This document shows, in pieces, positions 40,470 to 53,800 of a stretch of DNA of 64,000 nucleotides; the first letter of the stretch is position 1, and each line of letters opens with the position of its first letter. Position numbers and translations under genes: made by a program. Source of the stretch: Anadara kagoshimensis. Taxonomy: Eukaryota > Mollusca > Bivalvia > Arcoida > Arcidae. The stretch covers positions 15,762,928 through 15,826,927 of the forward strand of contig CM037867.1 of NCBI GenBank assembly GCA_021292105.1, in the 5' to 3' direction. The notes below the pieces were generated by a model. The model was not told the origin of the DNA. It did not search any database and saw nothing but the letters and a program-made list of their open reading frames with translations.

Positions 40470-42770
40470 TAGTATGTGTGTTTTTGGTTTGCTTTTGGAT
40501 TGTGATTTGGACATAGAATAGTATGTTTGTTATTGCTTTGCTTTTGGATTGTGATTTGGACATGGAATAGTATTTGTGTTTTGGGTTTGCTTTTGGATTG
40601 TGATTTGGACGTGGAATAGTATGTTTGCTTTTTGCTTTGCTTTTGGATGGTGATTTGGGCATGGAATAGTATGTTTGTTTTTGCTTTGCTTTTAGATTGT
40701 GACTTGGACATAGAATAGTATGTTTGTTTTTTCTTTGCTTTTGGATTGTGATTTGGACATGGAATGTATGTTTGTTTTTTTCTTTGCTTTTGGATTGTGA
40801 TTTGGACATGGAATAGTATGTTTATTTTTTCTTTGCTTTTGGATGGTGATTTGGACATGGAATAGTATGTTTGTTTTTGTTTTGCTTTTGGATTGTGACT
40901 TGGACATGAAATAGTATGTTTGTTTTTTCTTTGCTTTTTGATTGTGATTTGGACATAGAATAGTATGTTTGTTTTTTCTTTGCTTTTGGATTGTGATTTG
41001 GACATGGAATAGTATGTTTGTTTTTGCTTTGCTTTTAGAATGTGACTTGGACATGAAATAGTATGTTTGTTTTTTCTTTGCTTTTGGATTGTGATTTGGG
41101 CATGGAATAGTATGTTTGTTTTTTCTTTGCTTTTTTGATTGTGATTTGGACATAGAATAGTATGTTTGTTTTTTCTTTGCTTTTGGATTGTGATTTGGAC
41201 ATGGAATGTATGTTTGTTTTTTTCTTTGCTTTTGGATTGTGATTTGGACATGGAATAGTATGTTTATTTTTTCTTTGCTTTTGGATGGTGATTTGGACAT
41301 GGAATAGTATGTTTGTTTTTGTTTTGCTTTTGGATTGTGACTTGGACATGAAATAGTATGTTTGTTTTTTCTTTGCTTTTTGATTGTGATTTGGACATAG
41401 AATAGTATGTTTGTTTTTTCTTTGCTTTTGGATTGTGATTTGGACATGGAATAGTATGTTTGTTTTTGCTTTGCTTTTAGAATGTGACTTGGACATGAAA
41501 TAGTATGTTTGTTTTTTCTTTGCTTTTTGATTGTGATTTGGACATAGAATAGTATGTTTGTTTTTTCTTTGCTTTTGGATTGTGATTTGGACATGGAATA
41601 GTATGTTTCTTTTTGCTTTGCTTTTGGATTTATATTTGGACATGGAATAGTATGTTTGTTTTTTCTTTGCTTTTGGATTGTCATTTGGACATGGAATAGT
41701 ATGTTTGTTTTTACTTTGCTTTTCTATTGATATTTGGACATAGAATAGTATGTTTGTTTTTGATTTGCTTTTGGATTGTGATTTGGACATGGAATAGTAT
41801 GTTTGTTTTTGCTTTGCTTTTGTATTGATATTTCAACATGGAATAGTATGTTAGTTTTTGCTTTGCTTTTGGATTGTGATTTGGACATGGAATAGTATGT
41901 TTGATTTTGCTTTGCTTTTGGGCTGTGCTTTGGACATGGAATAGTATGTTTGTTTTTGCTTTGCTATAGTTTTGTGATTTGGACATGGAATAGTATGTTG
42001 TTTTTTTTTGCTGTTGGATTGTGATTTGGACATGGAATAGTATGTAAGTTTTTGCTTCCTTTTTGGACTGTGATTTGGACATGGAATAGTATGTTTGTTT
42101 TTGCTTTGCTTTTGGATTGTGATTTTGACATGGAATAGTATGTTTGTTTTTGCTTTGCTTTTCTATTTTGATTTCGACATGGAATAGTTTGTTTGTTTTT
42201 GCTTTGCTTTTAGACTGTGATTTGGACATGGAATTTCTATGTTTGTTTTTCCTTTGCTTTTGGACTGTGATTTGGACATGGAATAGTTTGTTTGTTTTTC
42301 CTTTGCTTTTGGACTGTGATTTGGACATGAAATTTCTATGTTTGTTTTTCCTTTGCTTTTGGACTGTGATTTAGACATGGAATTTCTATGTTTGTTTTTC
42401 CTTTGCTTTTGGGCTGTGATTTGGACATGGAATAGTATGTTTGTTTTTGCTTTGCTTTTGTATTGTGATTTCGACATGGAATAGTTTGTTTGTTTTTGCT
42501 TTGCTTTTGTATTTTGATTTCGACATGGAATAGTTTGTTTGTTTTTCCTTTGCTTTTGGACTGTGCTTTGGACATGGAATAGTATGTTTGTTTTTGCTTT
42601 GCTTTTGGACTGTGATTTGGACATGGAATAGTATGTTTGTTTTTGCTTTGCTTTTGGACTGTGATTTGGACATGGAATAGTATGTTTGTTTTTGCTTTGC
42701 TTTTGGACTGTGATTTGGACATGGAGTTTCTATGTTTGTTTTTGCTTTGCTCTTGGATTATTATTAGTAT
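40470..42770. repeat. 49-bp satellite array 2, about 47 copies
   Basis: Same unit as array 1, with more TTTTTTCTTTGC variants at the left and GGACTGTG variants at the right. Confidence 0.95.
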
Positions 42771-43038
42771 GCTTTTTATTAGTTAAGAAATGATTATGAA
42801 ACCAGAACAAGTATGAGTCCATGCAATTATGCATGTCACTTTAACATCTAGTCAAACAAAATAGCTTGTTTATTTTTTTAATATTTGGATTTTAAATTAA
42901 GATTTAATTTCCATAAATACGAACACTTAGAAATAACTGTGTATTATTATATCATTTGAGTATTATTTATATTTTTAAGTGAAACACTCAAAATACTTAT
43001 TTAAACAGGGGAGAGGGATTTCTCTTACCACTTTAGAT

Positions 43039-44391
43039 ATACAGTACAGACCTGTCGAAAGTTTAACACTAAGCTAACAAATCAATCGGCAGCTCATCTC
43101 GAGTGCTCATTACCTCTATCTCGGCAGCTTCTCGGCAGCAACTATCAATACATCTCGACAGCTTTTCAGCAGTGAATATCAATATATCTGGACAGCTTTT
43201 CGGCAGCGGCTATCAATATATCTGGACAGCTTTTCGGCAGCGGCTATCAATATATCTCGGCAGCTTTTCAGCAGTGGCTATCAATATATCTCGACAGCTT
43301 TTCGGCAGCGGCTATCAATATATGTCGACAGCTTTTCAGCAGCGGCTATCAATATATCTCGACAGCTTTTCAGCAGTGGCTATCAATATATCTCGACAGC
43401 TTTTCAGCAGCGGCTATCAATATATCTCGACAGCTTTTCGCAGCGGCTATCAATATATCTCGACAGCTTTTCATATCAATATATCGATAGCTTTTCGGCA
43501 GCAGCTATCAGTATATCATGACAGGTGTTCGGCAGCGGTTATCAATATCTCGACAGCTTTTCGGCAGCGGCTATCAATATATCTCGACAGCTTTTCGGCA
43601 GCGGCTATCAATATATCTCGACAGCTTTTCAGCAGTGGCTATCAATATATCTCGACAGCTTTTCGGCAGCGGCTATCAATATATCTCGACAGCTTTTCAG
43701 CAGCGGCTATCAATATATCTCGACAGCTTTTCAGCAGTGGCTATCAATATATATCGATAGCTTTTCGGCAGCATCTATCAGTATATCATGACAGGTGTTC
43801 GGCAGCGGTTATCAATATATTTCGACAGCTTTTCGGCAGCGGCTATCAATATAAAATTATCTTGGCAGTTTTTCGGCAGCGGCTATTAATATATCTCGAC
43901 AGCTTTTCGGCAGCTACTATCCATATATCTCGACAGCTTTTCGGCAGCGTCTATCAATATATCTCGATAGCTTTTCGGCAGTAGCCATCAATATAGCTTG
44001 GAAGCTTTTCGGCAGTGGCCATCATTATATCTCGATAGCTTTTCGACAGTGGCCATCAATATAGCTTGGAAGCTTTTCGGCAGTGGCCATCAATATATCT
44101 CGATAGCTTTTCGGCAGTGGCCATCAATATATCTCGATAGCTTTTCGGCAGCGGCTATCAATATATCTCGCAAGGTTTTTGGCAGCGGCTAACAATATAT
44201 CTGGGAAGCTTTTCGCCAGCGGCTATAAATATATCTCGATAGCTTTTTGGCAGCGGCTATCAATAAATCTCGAGAGCTTTTTAGCAGCGGCTATCAATAT
44301 ATCTTGGAAAGTTTTTGACCGGCAGCTATCCGTATCTCCTCTTCTCAGCAGTCGACCTCGGTGTCGAACTTTCGACAGGTCTGTACAGTAT
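43039..44391. mobile_element. Form B element, copy 2, with 34-bp array
   Basis: Same ends as copy 1. About 36 units between 43,093 and 44,335; some are truncated (43,440-43,500) or altered to CATCAATATAGCTTGGAAGC. Confidence 0.85.
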
Positions 44392-44524
44392 TTTTACGGA
44401 AACTGCTAAATATAACAACGATGTTAATTTAAAGTGGGGGAATAAAGGCCAATTCATCTTCACTCGATCTTTTTGACATATATGGGTTTAACGTTTTTAA
44501 AGTCCTACAAACCCTATGTGTAGT

Positions 44525-44585
<61 letters not shown>

Positions 44586-44878
44586 GTAGTCGTTACTTGG
44601 CTAACAGATGAAAACACGATAACACTCATTTTAAGGGCAATTACTTCACAACTGTATACATGGTATAACAAATAGATAGCATGTTCGTAAATTTCTTCTT
44701 TTTTTTGCACTACATCAAATTTCTTTGTTAAAACACGAAAAGTGAATAGAAATTCATCAAATTGAAACACTTTGTTTTAAAACTGTTGACTCAATAATGA
44801 TTTGCTAATTTTCATTGGTGCTTTAAATGTATGACAGTCTCTTATTAAATAAATTAAGCTTCAATTAACTGGTTCCAG

Positions 44879-45134
44879 GCCCCAGTTTCACGATCATTCC
44901 TTAGCTAAGATTTTCCTTAACTTGAATCATGCAAAATTTCAAAACGTTATAATTTTGTTTATTTTAAAGATAGTCAGGAAATTAAGCTGTCATTTTAAAG
45001 GTAGCTGCTAGATTAAAGCATTAGCATTTAGTTTTTACAAAAATATTCATCAGTATTTCCAAAAAAGGATTACCAAAATTGGCTAAATTTAAGTTAAGGA
45101 AAATCTTAGCTAAGAAATGATTGTGAAACTGATG
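44879..45134. mobile_element. CCCAGTTTCAC element, copy in unit 3
   Basis: Same insertion point as in unit 2, CCAG at 44875-44878 and 45135-45138. The right end has changed (AAACTGATG instead of AAACTGGGA). Confidence 0.85.
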
Positions 45135-45544
45135 CCAGATGTTATAAGCTTTAAAAAATCTTCAAAATGACCCCTTAAAGTCATAAATATCTTAAAAACT
45201 AGCAAAATCATCAGGATTTTAAATAAGACAGATTTAAGTAAAGGAGTACACGAAATAATTTAGTGAGGGAATGATTGTGAACTTGTGCCATGACAAGAAG
45301 TATTTCATCTATCTCAATCATGAATGCCACATCGACATTTAGTCCCAACAAAGAGCTTGTTTATTGTTTTAAAATTTGGACTTTGAATTTAAATTAATTT
45401 TCCATAAATACGAACATCTACCAATACAAAATTTAACTGTGAATTATTGTATCATTTAAGTATTATTTATATTTTTAAGTGAAACACTCAAAATTATACA
45501 ATGTATTTATTAAAACGGGGAGGGATTATTTTACAACTGTAAAT

Positions 45545-45765
45545 ATACAGTACATATCTGTTGAGAGTTTAACAATAAGCTAACGTATTCATGCCGGATC
45601 GCCAGTTCAAAGCGACTATATATATTTAAACAGCATTTTGGCAGCTGCTATATATCTATCGGTACCTTTTTGGCTTATAGCTATCCATATAACTGTCACT
45701 CGGCAGCCGAACTCTGACTTGTTTTAGTTAAGGCGTGTTAAACTTCCGACAGGTCTGTACAGTAT
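45545..45765. mobile_element. Inverted-repeat element, short form A, copy 3
   Basis: Same structure as 32204-32422 with a few substitutions. Confidence 0.75.
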
Positions 45766-45898
45766 TTTCACGGAAACTGTTACATATAGCAACGATGTTA
45801 ATTTAAAGTAGGGGGAATAAAGCCCCATTCATCTTCACACGATCTTTTTGACATATATGGGTTTAGCGTTAATAAAATCCTACAATGTGTATATGTAA

Positions 45899-45941
<43 letters not shown>

Positions 45942-46019
45942 TGGTGTCTTCACTTGGCTAACAGATGAAAAACGATAACGATAATTGTAGATTCCAGATT
46001 TAAGTTAAGGAAAACAATC

Positions 46020-46110
46020 CGGAGCACTCGGTCTCGCTTCCCTGATGGAAGTTTGCGTGTTAAACTTTATTTGCCAGTTTGAAACTATTTATTTTGCTTT
46101 GGGTATGGTT
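46020..46110 (-). repeat. Element M remnant at the edge of 49-bp array 3
   Basis: GGAGCACTCGGTCTCGCTTC, CCTGATGGAAGTTTGCGTGT and TGCCAGTTTGAAACTATTTA precede the array. Confidence 0.75.
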
Positions 46111-47765
46111 TGGAAATGGAATAGTATGTGTGTTTTTGGTTTGCTTTTGGATTGTGATTTGGACATAGAATAGTATGTTTGTTATTGCTTTGCTTTTGGA
46201 TTGTAATTGGGACATAGAATAGTATGTTTGTTATTGCTTTGCTTTAGTATTGTGATTTGGACATGGAATAGTTTGTTGTTTTTTTTTGCTTTTGGATTGT
46301 GATTTGGACATGGAATAGTATGTGTGTTTTTGGTTTGCTTTTGGATTGTGATTTGGACATGAAATAGTATGTTTGTTATTGCTTTGCTTTTGGATTGTGA
46401 TTTGGACATGGAATAGTATGTGTGTTTTTGCTTTGCCTTTGGATTGTGATTTGGACATGGAATAGTATGAGTGTTTTTGCTTTGCTTTTGGATTGTGATT
46501 TGGACATGAAATAGTATGTTGTTTTTTTTTGCTTTTGGATTGTGATTTTAACATAGAATAGTACGTTTGTTATTGCTTTGCATTTGGATTGTGATTTGGA
46601 CATGGAATAGTATGTGTGTTTTTGGTTTGCTTTTGTATTGATATTTGGACATAGAATAGTATGTGTGTTTTTGGTTTGCTTTTGGATTGTGATTTGGACA
46701 TAGAATTGTATGTTTGTTATTGCTTTGCTTTTGGATTGTGATTTGGACATGGAATAGTATGTGTGTTTTTGGTTTGCTTTTGGATTGTGATCTGTACATG
46801 GAATAGTATGTGTGTTTTTGGTTTGCTTTTGGATTGTGATTTGGACATGGAATAGTATGTTGTTTTTGGTTTGCTTTTGGATTGTGATTTTAACATAGAA
46901 TAGTATGTTTGTTTTTGGTTTGCTTTTGGATTGTGATTTGGACATGGAATTGTATGTTTGTTATTGCTTTGCTTTTGGATTGTGATTTGGACATGGAATA
47001 GTATGTGTGTTTTTGGTTTGTTTTTGGATTGTGATTTGGACATGGAATAGTATGTTTGTTATTGCTTTGCTTTTGGACTGTGATTTGGACATGGAATAGT
47101 ATGTTTGTTTTTGCTTTGCTTTTGGACTGTGATTTGGACATGGAATAGCATGTTTGTTTTTGCTTTGCTTTTAGACTGTGATTTGGACATGGAATAGTAT
47201 CGTTTTTTGCTTTGCTTTTAGGCTGTGATTTGGACATGGAATAGTATGGTTTTTTGCTTTGCTTTTAGGATGTGATTTGGACATAGAATTGTATGTTTGT
47301 TATTGCTTTGCTTTTGGACTGTGATTTGGACATGGAATAGTATGTTTGTTTGTGCTTTGCTTTTGGATTGTGATTTGGCATGGAATAGTATGTGTGTTTT
47401 TGGTTTGTTTTTGGACTGTGATTTCGACATGGAGTTTCTATGTTTGTTATTGCTTTGCTTTTGGACTGTGATTTGGACATGGAATAGTATGTTTGTTTTT
47501 GCTTTGCTTTTGGACTGTGATTTGGACATGGAATAGTATGAGTGTTTTTGCTTTGCTTTTGGATTGTGATTTGGACATGGAATAGTATGTTTGTTTTTGC
47601 TTTGCTTTTGGACTGTGATTTCGACATGGAATACTATGTTTGTTTTTGCTTTGCTTTTGGATTGTGATTATTTCGACATGGAATAGTATGTTTGTTTTTG
47701 CTTTGCTTTTGGATTGTGATTTGGACATGGAATTTCTATGTTTGTTTTTGCTTTGCTCTTGGATT
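46111..47765. repeat. 49-bp satellite array 3, about 33 copies
   Basis: Same unit; many copies carry GTGTGTTTTTGGTTTGC and GTTATTGCTTTGC variants that are rare in arrays 1 and 2. Confidence 0.95.
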
Positions 47766-48043
47766 ATTATTAGTATGTTTTTTATTAGTTAAGAAATGAT
47801 TATGAAACCAGAACAAGTATGAATTCATGCAATTATGCATGTCACTTTAACATCTAGTCAAACAAAAGAGCTTGTTTATTGTTTTAATATTTGGATTTTA
47901 AATTAAGACTTAATTTCCATAAATACGAACACTTAGAAATAACTATGTATTATTAAATCATTTGAGTATTATTTATATTTTTAAGTGAAACACTCAAAAT
48001 ACTTATTTAAACGGGGGAGAGGGATTTCTCTTACCACTTTAAA

Positions 48044-50176
48044 AACAGTACAGACCTGTCGAACGTTTAACACTAAGCTAACAAATCAATCGGCAGCTCA
48101 TCTCGAGTGCTCATTACCTCTATCTCGGCAGCTTCTCGGCAGCAACTATCAATACATCTCGACAGCTTTTCAGCAGTGAATATCAATATATCTGGACAGC
48201 TTTTCGGCAGCAACTATCAATATATCTGGACAGCTTTTCGGCAGCGGCTATCAATATATCTGGACAGCTTTTCGGCAGCGGCTATCAATATATCTGGACA
48301 GCTTTTCGGCAGCGGCTATCAATATATCTGGACAGCTTTTCGGCAGCGGCTATCAATATATCTGGACAACTTTTCAGCAGCGGCTATCAATATATCTGGA
48401 CAGCTTTTCGGCAGCGGCTATCAATATATCTCGACAGCTTTTCAGCAGCGGCTATCAATATATCTGGACAGCTTTTCGGCAGCGGCTATCAATATATCTG
48501 GACAACTTTTCAGCAGCGGCTATCAATATATCTGGACAGCTTTTCGGCAGCAACTATCAATATATCTCGACAGCTTTTCAGCAGCGGCTATCAATATATC
48601 TGGACAGCTTTTCGGCAGCGGCTATCAATATATCTCGACAGCTTTTCAGCAGCGGCTATCAATATATCTCGACAGCTTTTCAGCAGCGGCTATCAATATA
48701 TCTCGACAGCTTTTCGGCAGCAACTATCAATATATCTGGACAGCTTTTCGGCAGCGGCTATCAATATATCTGGACAGCTTTTCGGCAGCGGCTATCAATA
48801 TATCTGGACAACTTTTCAGCAGCGGCTATCAATATATCTGGACAGCTTTTCGGCAGCAACTATCAATATATCTCGACAGCTTTTCAGCAGCGGCTATCAA
48901 TATATCTGGACAGCTTTTCGGCAGCAACTATCAATATATCTCGACAGCTTTTCAGCAGCGGCTATCAATATATCTGGACAGCTTTTCGGCAGCAACTATC
49001 AATATATCTGGACAGCTTTTCGGCAGCGGCTATCAATATATCTGGACAGCTTTTCGGCAGCAACTATCAATATATCTCGACAGCTTTTCGGCAGCGGCTA
49101 TCAATATATTTCGACAGCTTTTCGGCAGCTGCTATCAATATAGCTCGGAAGCTTTTCGGCAGCGGCTATCAATATATCTCGAAAGCTTTTCGGCAGCTGC
49201 TATCAATATATCTCGGAAGGTTTTCGGCAGCTGCTATCAATATATCTCGGAAGGTTTTCGGCAGCGGCTATCAATATATCTCGAAAGCTTTTCGGCAGCT
49301 GCTATCAATATATCTCGGAAGGTTTTCGGCAGCGGCTAACAATATATCTTCACAGCTTTTCGGCAGCGGCTATCAATATATCTCCTTTTTTTTGGCAGCG
49401 GCTATCAATATAGCTCGGAAGGTTTTCGGCAGCGGCTAACATTATATCTTCACAGCTTTTCGGCAGTGGCTATCAATATATCTCCTTTTTTTTGGCAGCG
49501 GCTATCAATATATCTGGGAAGCTTTTCGGCAGCGTCTATCAATATAGCTCGGAAGCTCTTCGGCAGCGACTATCAATATATCTCGGAAGGTTTTCGGCAG
49601 CGGCTAACATTATATCTTCACAGCTTTTCGGCAGTGGCTATCAATATATCTCCTTTTTTTTGGCAGCGGCTATCAATATATCTGGGAAGCTTTTCGGCAG
49701 CGTCTATCAATATAGCTCGGAAGCTCTTCGGCAGCGGCTATCAATATATCTCGGAAGGTTTTCGGCAGCGGCTAACATTATATCTTCACAGCTTTTCGGC
49801 AGTGGCTATCAATATATCTCCTTTTTTTTGGCAGCGGCTATCAATATATCTGGACAGCTTTTCGGCAGCGGCTATCAATATATCTCGGAAGCTTTTCGGC
49901 AGCGGCTATCAATATATCTGGACAGCTTTTCGGCAGCGGCTATCAATATATCTCGACAGCTTTTCAGCAGCGGCTATCAATATATCTCGACAGCTTTTCG
50001 CCAGCGGCTATCAATATATCTCGACAGCTTTTCGACAGCGGCTATCAATATATCTCGGAAGCTTTTCGGCAGTGGCTATCAATATATCTTGGAAAGTTTT
50101 TGACCGGCAGCTATCCGTATTTTCTCTTCTCAGCAGTTTACGTCGGTGTTCAACTTTCGACAAGTCTGTACAGTAT
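48044..50176. mobile_element. Form B element, copy 3, with 34-bp array
   Basis: Both ends present (left slightly damaged, AAAAACAGTACAGACCTGTC). About 59 units. A block of about 165 bp near 49,460-49,830 is repeated (TCTCCTTTTTTTTGGCAGCG landmarks). Confidence 0.85.
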
Positions 50177-50449
50177 TTTTACGGAAACTGTTAAATATAA
50201 CAACGATGTTAATTTAAAGTGGGGGGAATAATGGCCCATTCGTCTTCACTCGATGTTTTTGACATATATGGGTTTAACGTTTTTAAACTCCTACAAACCC
50301 TATGTGTAGTTTATCTCTCTCTTTCTCTCTCTCTCTCTCCTGTTGGCTTTTTTAAGCTAACAGATGAAAACACTATAAAACTCATTTATTTAAAGGACAA
50401 TTACTACACTACTGTACACATGGTATAACACATAGATAGCTTGTTTGTA

Positions 50450-50852
50450 CTGAATGAGCTTGATTACAAGCCGAAAGCACGGAAATCTGCAGAACCTCGG
50501 CGCGTGTAGGCTCCTTAAGTGTCCTCTTCTGAAATTGTGAAAAAGGCAAAGACATTTTTGGAATCTTAGGGATTAAACAAGGCATTTCAAACATTTTTGC
50601 CACGTGTTGCTTCTCATATTGTAAGCAACAATCCCAGTTGCAGATATAGATACTGACCATGGTTTGACTGAAGCTGTTTATCTAACAGACCGAATCTGAC
50701 TATTGGATTATTTAACAGATTCATTATTTTTCAAAACAGACCTTGACCCATGATGTCATGTTAAAGCAATAGAAAAAATCAAAATATAAACAGGATCAAA
50801 ATTGACTAACAACTCCTAATGAAGTCCAGCGCCTAATGAAGTCTAAAAATTT
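50450..50852. repeat. Flank duplicated at 60,280-60,690
   Basis: CGAAAGCACGGAAATCTGCA, TCTTAGGGATTAAACAAGGC, CAGACCTTGACCCATGATGT and ACTCCTAATGAAGTCCAGCG recur in order 9.8 kb to the right. Confidence 0.85.
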
Positions 50853-53800
50853 AAGGCAGCGGCTATCAATATATCTCGATAGCTTTTCGGCAGCGGCCAT
50901 GCAATATATCTCGAGAGCTTTTTGGCAGCTGCTATCAGTATATCTCGGAAGGTTTTTGGAGGCTGCTATCAATATATCTCGACAGCGGCTATTAATATAT
51001 CTCGATAGTTTTTCGGCAGCGGACATGCAATATATCTCGACAGCTTTTTGGCAGCTGCTATCAGTATATCTCGGAAGGTTTTTGGAGGCTGCTATCAATA
51101 TATCTCGGATGGTTTTTGGAGGCTGCTATTAATATATCTCGATAGTTTTTCGGCAGCGACCATGCAATATATCTCGACAGCTTTTTGGCAGCTGCTATCA
51201 ATATATCTCGGAAGGTTTTTGGAGGCTGCTATAGATATATCTCGACAGCGGCTATTAATATATCTCGACAGCTTTTCGGCAGCGGCCATCAATATATCTC
51301 GACAGTTTTTTTGCAGCGGCTATCAATATATCTCGATAGCTTTTCGGCAGTGGCTATCAATATATCTCGATAGCGGCTATCGATATATCTCGACAGCTTT
51401 TCGGCAGCGGCCATCAATATATCTCGACAGCTTTTCGGCAGCGTCTATCAATATATCTCAACAGCTTTTCAGCAGCGACTATCAATATATCTGGACAGCT
51501 TTTCGGCACCGTCTATCAATATATCTCGACAGCTTTTCGGCAGCGTCTATCAATATATCTCAACAGCTTTTCAGCAGCGACTATCAATATATCTGGACAG
51601 CTTTTCGGCTGCGACTATCAATATATCTCGACAGCTTTTCGGCAGCGACTATCAATATATCTCGACAGTTTTTCGGCACCGTCTATCAATATATCTCGAC
51701 AGCTTTTCGGCAGCGTCTATCAATATATCTCAACAGCTTTTCAGTAGCGACTATCAATATATCTGGACAGCTTTTCGGCAGCGACTATCAATATATCTCG
51801 ACAGCTTTTCGGCAGCGACTATCAATATATCTCGACAGTTTTTCGGCAGCGACTATCAATATATCTCGACAGCTTTTCAGCAGCAGCTATCAATATATCT
51901 CGACAGCTTTTCTGCAGCAGCTATCAATATCTCGACAGTTTTTCGGCAGCGACTATCAATATATCTCGACAGTTTTTCGGCAGCGACTATCAATATATCT
52001 CGACAGTTTTTCGGCAGCGACTATCAATATATCTCGACAGCTTTTCGCAGCGACTATCAATATATCTCGACAGCTTTTCGGCAGCGACTATCAATATATC
52101 TCGACAGCTTTTCAGCAGCAGCTATCAATATATTTCGACAGCTTTTCAGCAGCGGCTACCAATATATCCCGACAGCTTTTCGGCAGCAGCTATCAATACA
52201 TCTCGACAGCTTTTCAGCAGCGGCTATCAATATATCCCGACAGCTTTTCGTCAGCGGCTATCAATATATCTCGACCCCTTTTCGACAGCAGCCATCAATA
52301 TTTCTCGACAGCTTTTCGGCAGCTACTATCAATATATCTCGACAGGTTTTCGGCAGCGGTTATCAATATATTTTACCAGCGGCTATCAATATATCTCGAC
52401 AGCTTTTCGGCAGCGGCTATCAATATATCTCGACAGCTTTTCGGCAGTGGCTATTAATATATCTCGACAGCTTTTCGGCAGCGGCTATCAATATATCTCG
52501 ACAGCTTTTCTGTAGCAGCTATCAATATATCTCGACAGCTTTTCAGCAGTGGCTATCAATATATCTCGACAGCTTTAAGGCAGTGGCTATCAATATATCT
52601 CGAGAGCTTTTCGGCAGCGGCTATCAATATATCTCGGAAGCTTTTCGGCAGCGGTTATCAATATATCTGGACAGCTTTTCAGCAGCGGCTATCAATATAT
52701 CTCGAGAGCTTTTTAGCAGCGGCTATCAATACATCTGGACAGCTTTTCAGCAGTGGCTATCAATATATCTGGACAGCTTTTCGACAGTGGCTATCAATAT
52801 ATCTCGACAGCTTTTCAGCAGCGGCTATCAATATATCTGGACAGCTTTTCGGCAGCGGCTATCAATACATCTCGACAGCTTTTCAGCAGCGGCTATCAAT
52901 ATATCTGGACAGCTTTTCGACAGTGGCTATCAATATTTCTCGACAGCTTTTCGGCAGCAGCTATCAATACATCTCGACAGCTTTTCAGCAGCGGCTATCA
53001 ATATATCTCTGAAGCTTTTCAGCAGTGGCTATCAATATATCTCGACAGCTTTAAGGCAGTGGCTATCAATATATCTCGACAGATTTTCGGCAGCAGCCAT
53101 CAATATTTCTCGACAGCTTTTCGGCAGCAGCCATCAATATTTCTCGACAGCTTTTCGGCAGCAGCTATCAATATATCTCGACTGATTTTCGGCAGCAGCC
53201 ATCAATATTTCTTGACAGCTTTTCGGCAGCAGCCATCAATATTTCTCGACAGCTTTTCGGCAGCAGCTATCAATATATCTCGACTGATTTTCGGCAGCAG
53301 CCATCAATATTTCTCGACAGCTTTTCAGCAGCGGCTATCAATATATCTCTGAAGCTTTTCAGCAGTGGCTATCAATATATCTCGACAGCTTTAAGGCAGT
53401 GGCTATCAATATATCTCGACAGCTTTTCGGCAGCGGCTATCAATATATCCCGACAGCTTTTCGGCAGCAACTATCAATATATCTCGAGAGTTTTTCGGCA
53501 GCAGCTATCAATATATCTCGAGAGTTTTTCGGCAGCAGCTATCAATATATCTCGAGAGTTTTTCGGCAGCAGCTATCAATATATCTCGAGAGTTTTTCGG
53601 CAGCAGCTATCAATATATCTCGAGAGTTTTTCGGCAGCAGCTATCAATATATCTCGACAGCTTTTCGGCAGTTGGTATCAATATATCTGGACAGCTTTTC
53701 TGTAGCAGCTATCAATATATCTCGACAGCTTTTCGGCAGCTACTATCAATATATCTCGACAGGTTTTCGGCAGCGGTTATCAATATATTTTACCAGCGGC

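Larger units (their letters stand above)
38876..44706. repeat. Composite satellite unit 2 (5.8 kb)
   Basis: Same order of parts as unit 1, plus a CCCAGTTTCAC element at 39048-39299 and a pogo-like element at 40283-40469. Confidence 0.85.
44707..50450. repeat. Composite satellite unit 3 (5.7 kb)
   Basis: Same order of parts, with the CCCAGTTTCAC element (about 44,879-45,134) but not the pogo-like element. Confidence 0.85.
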
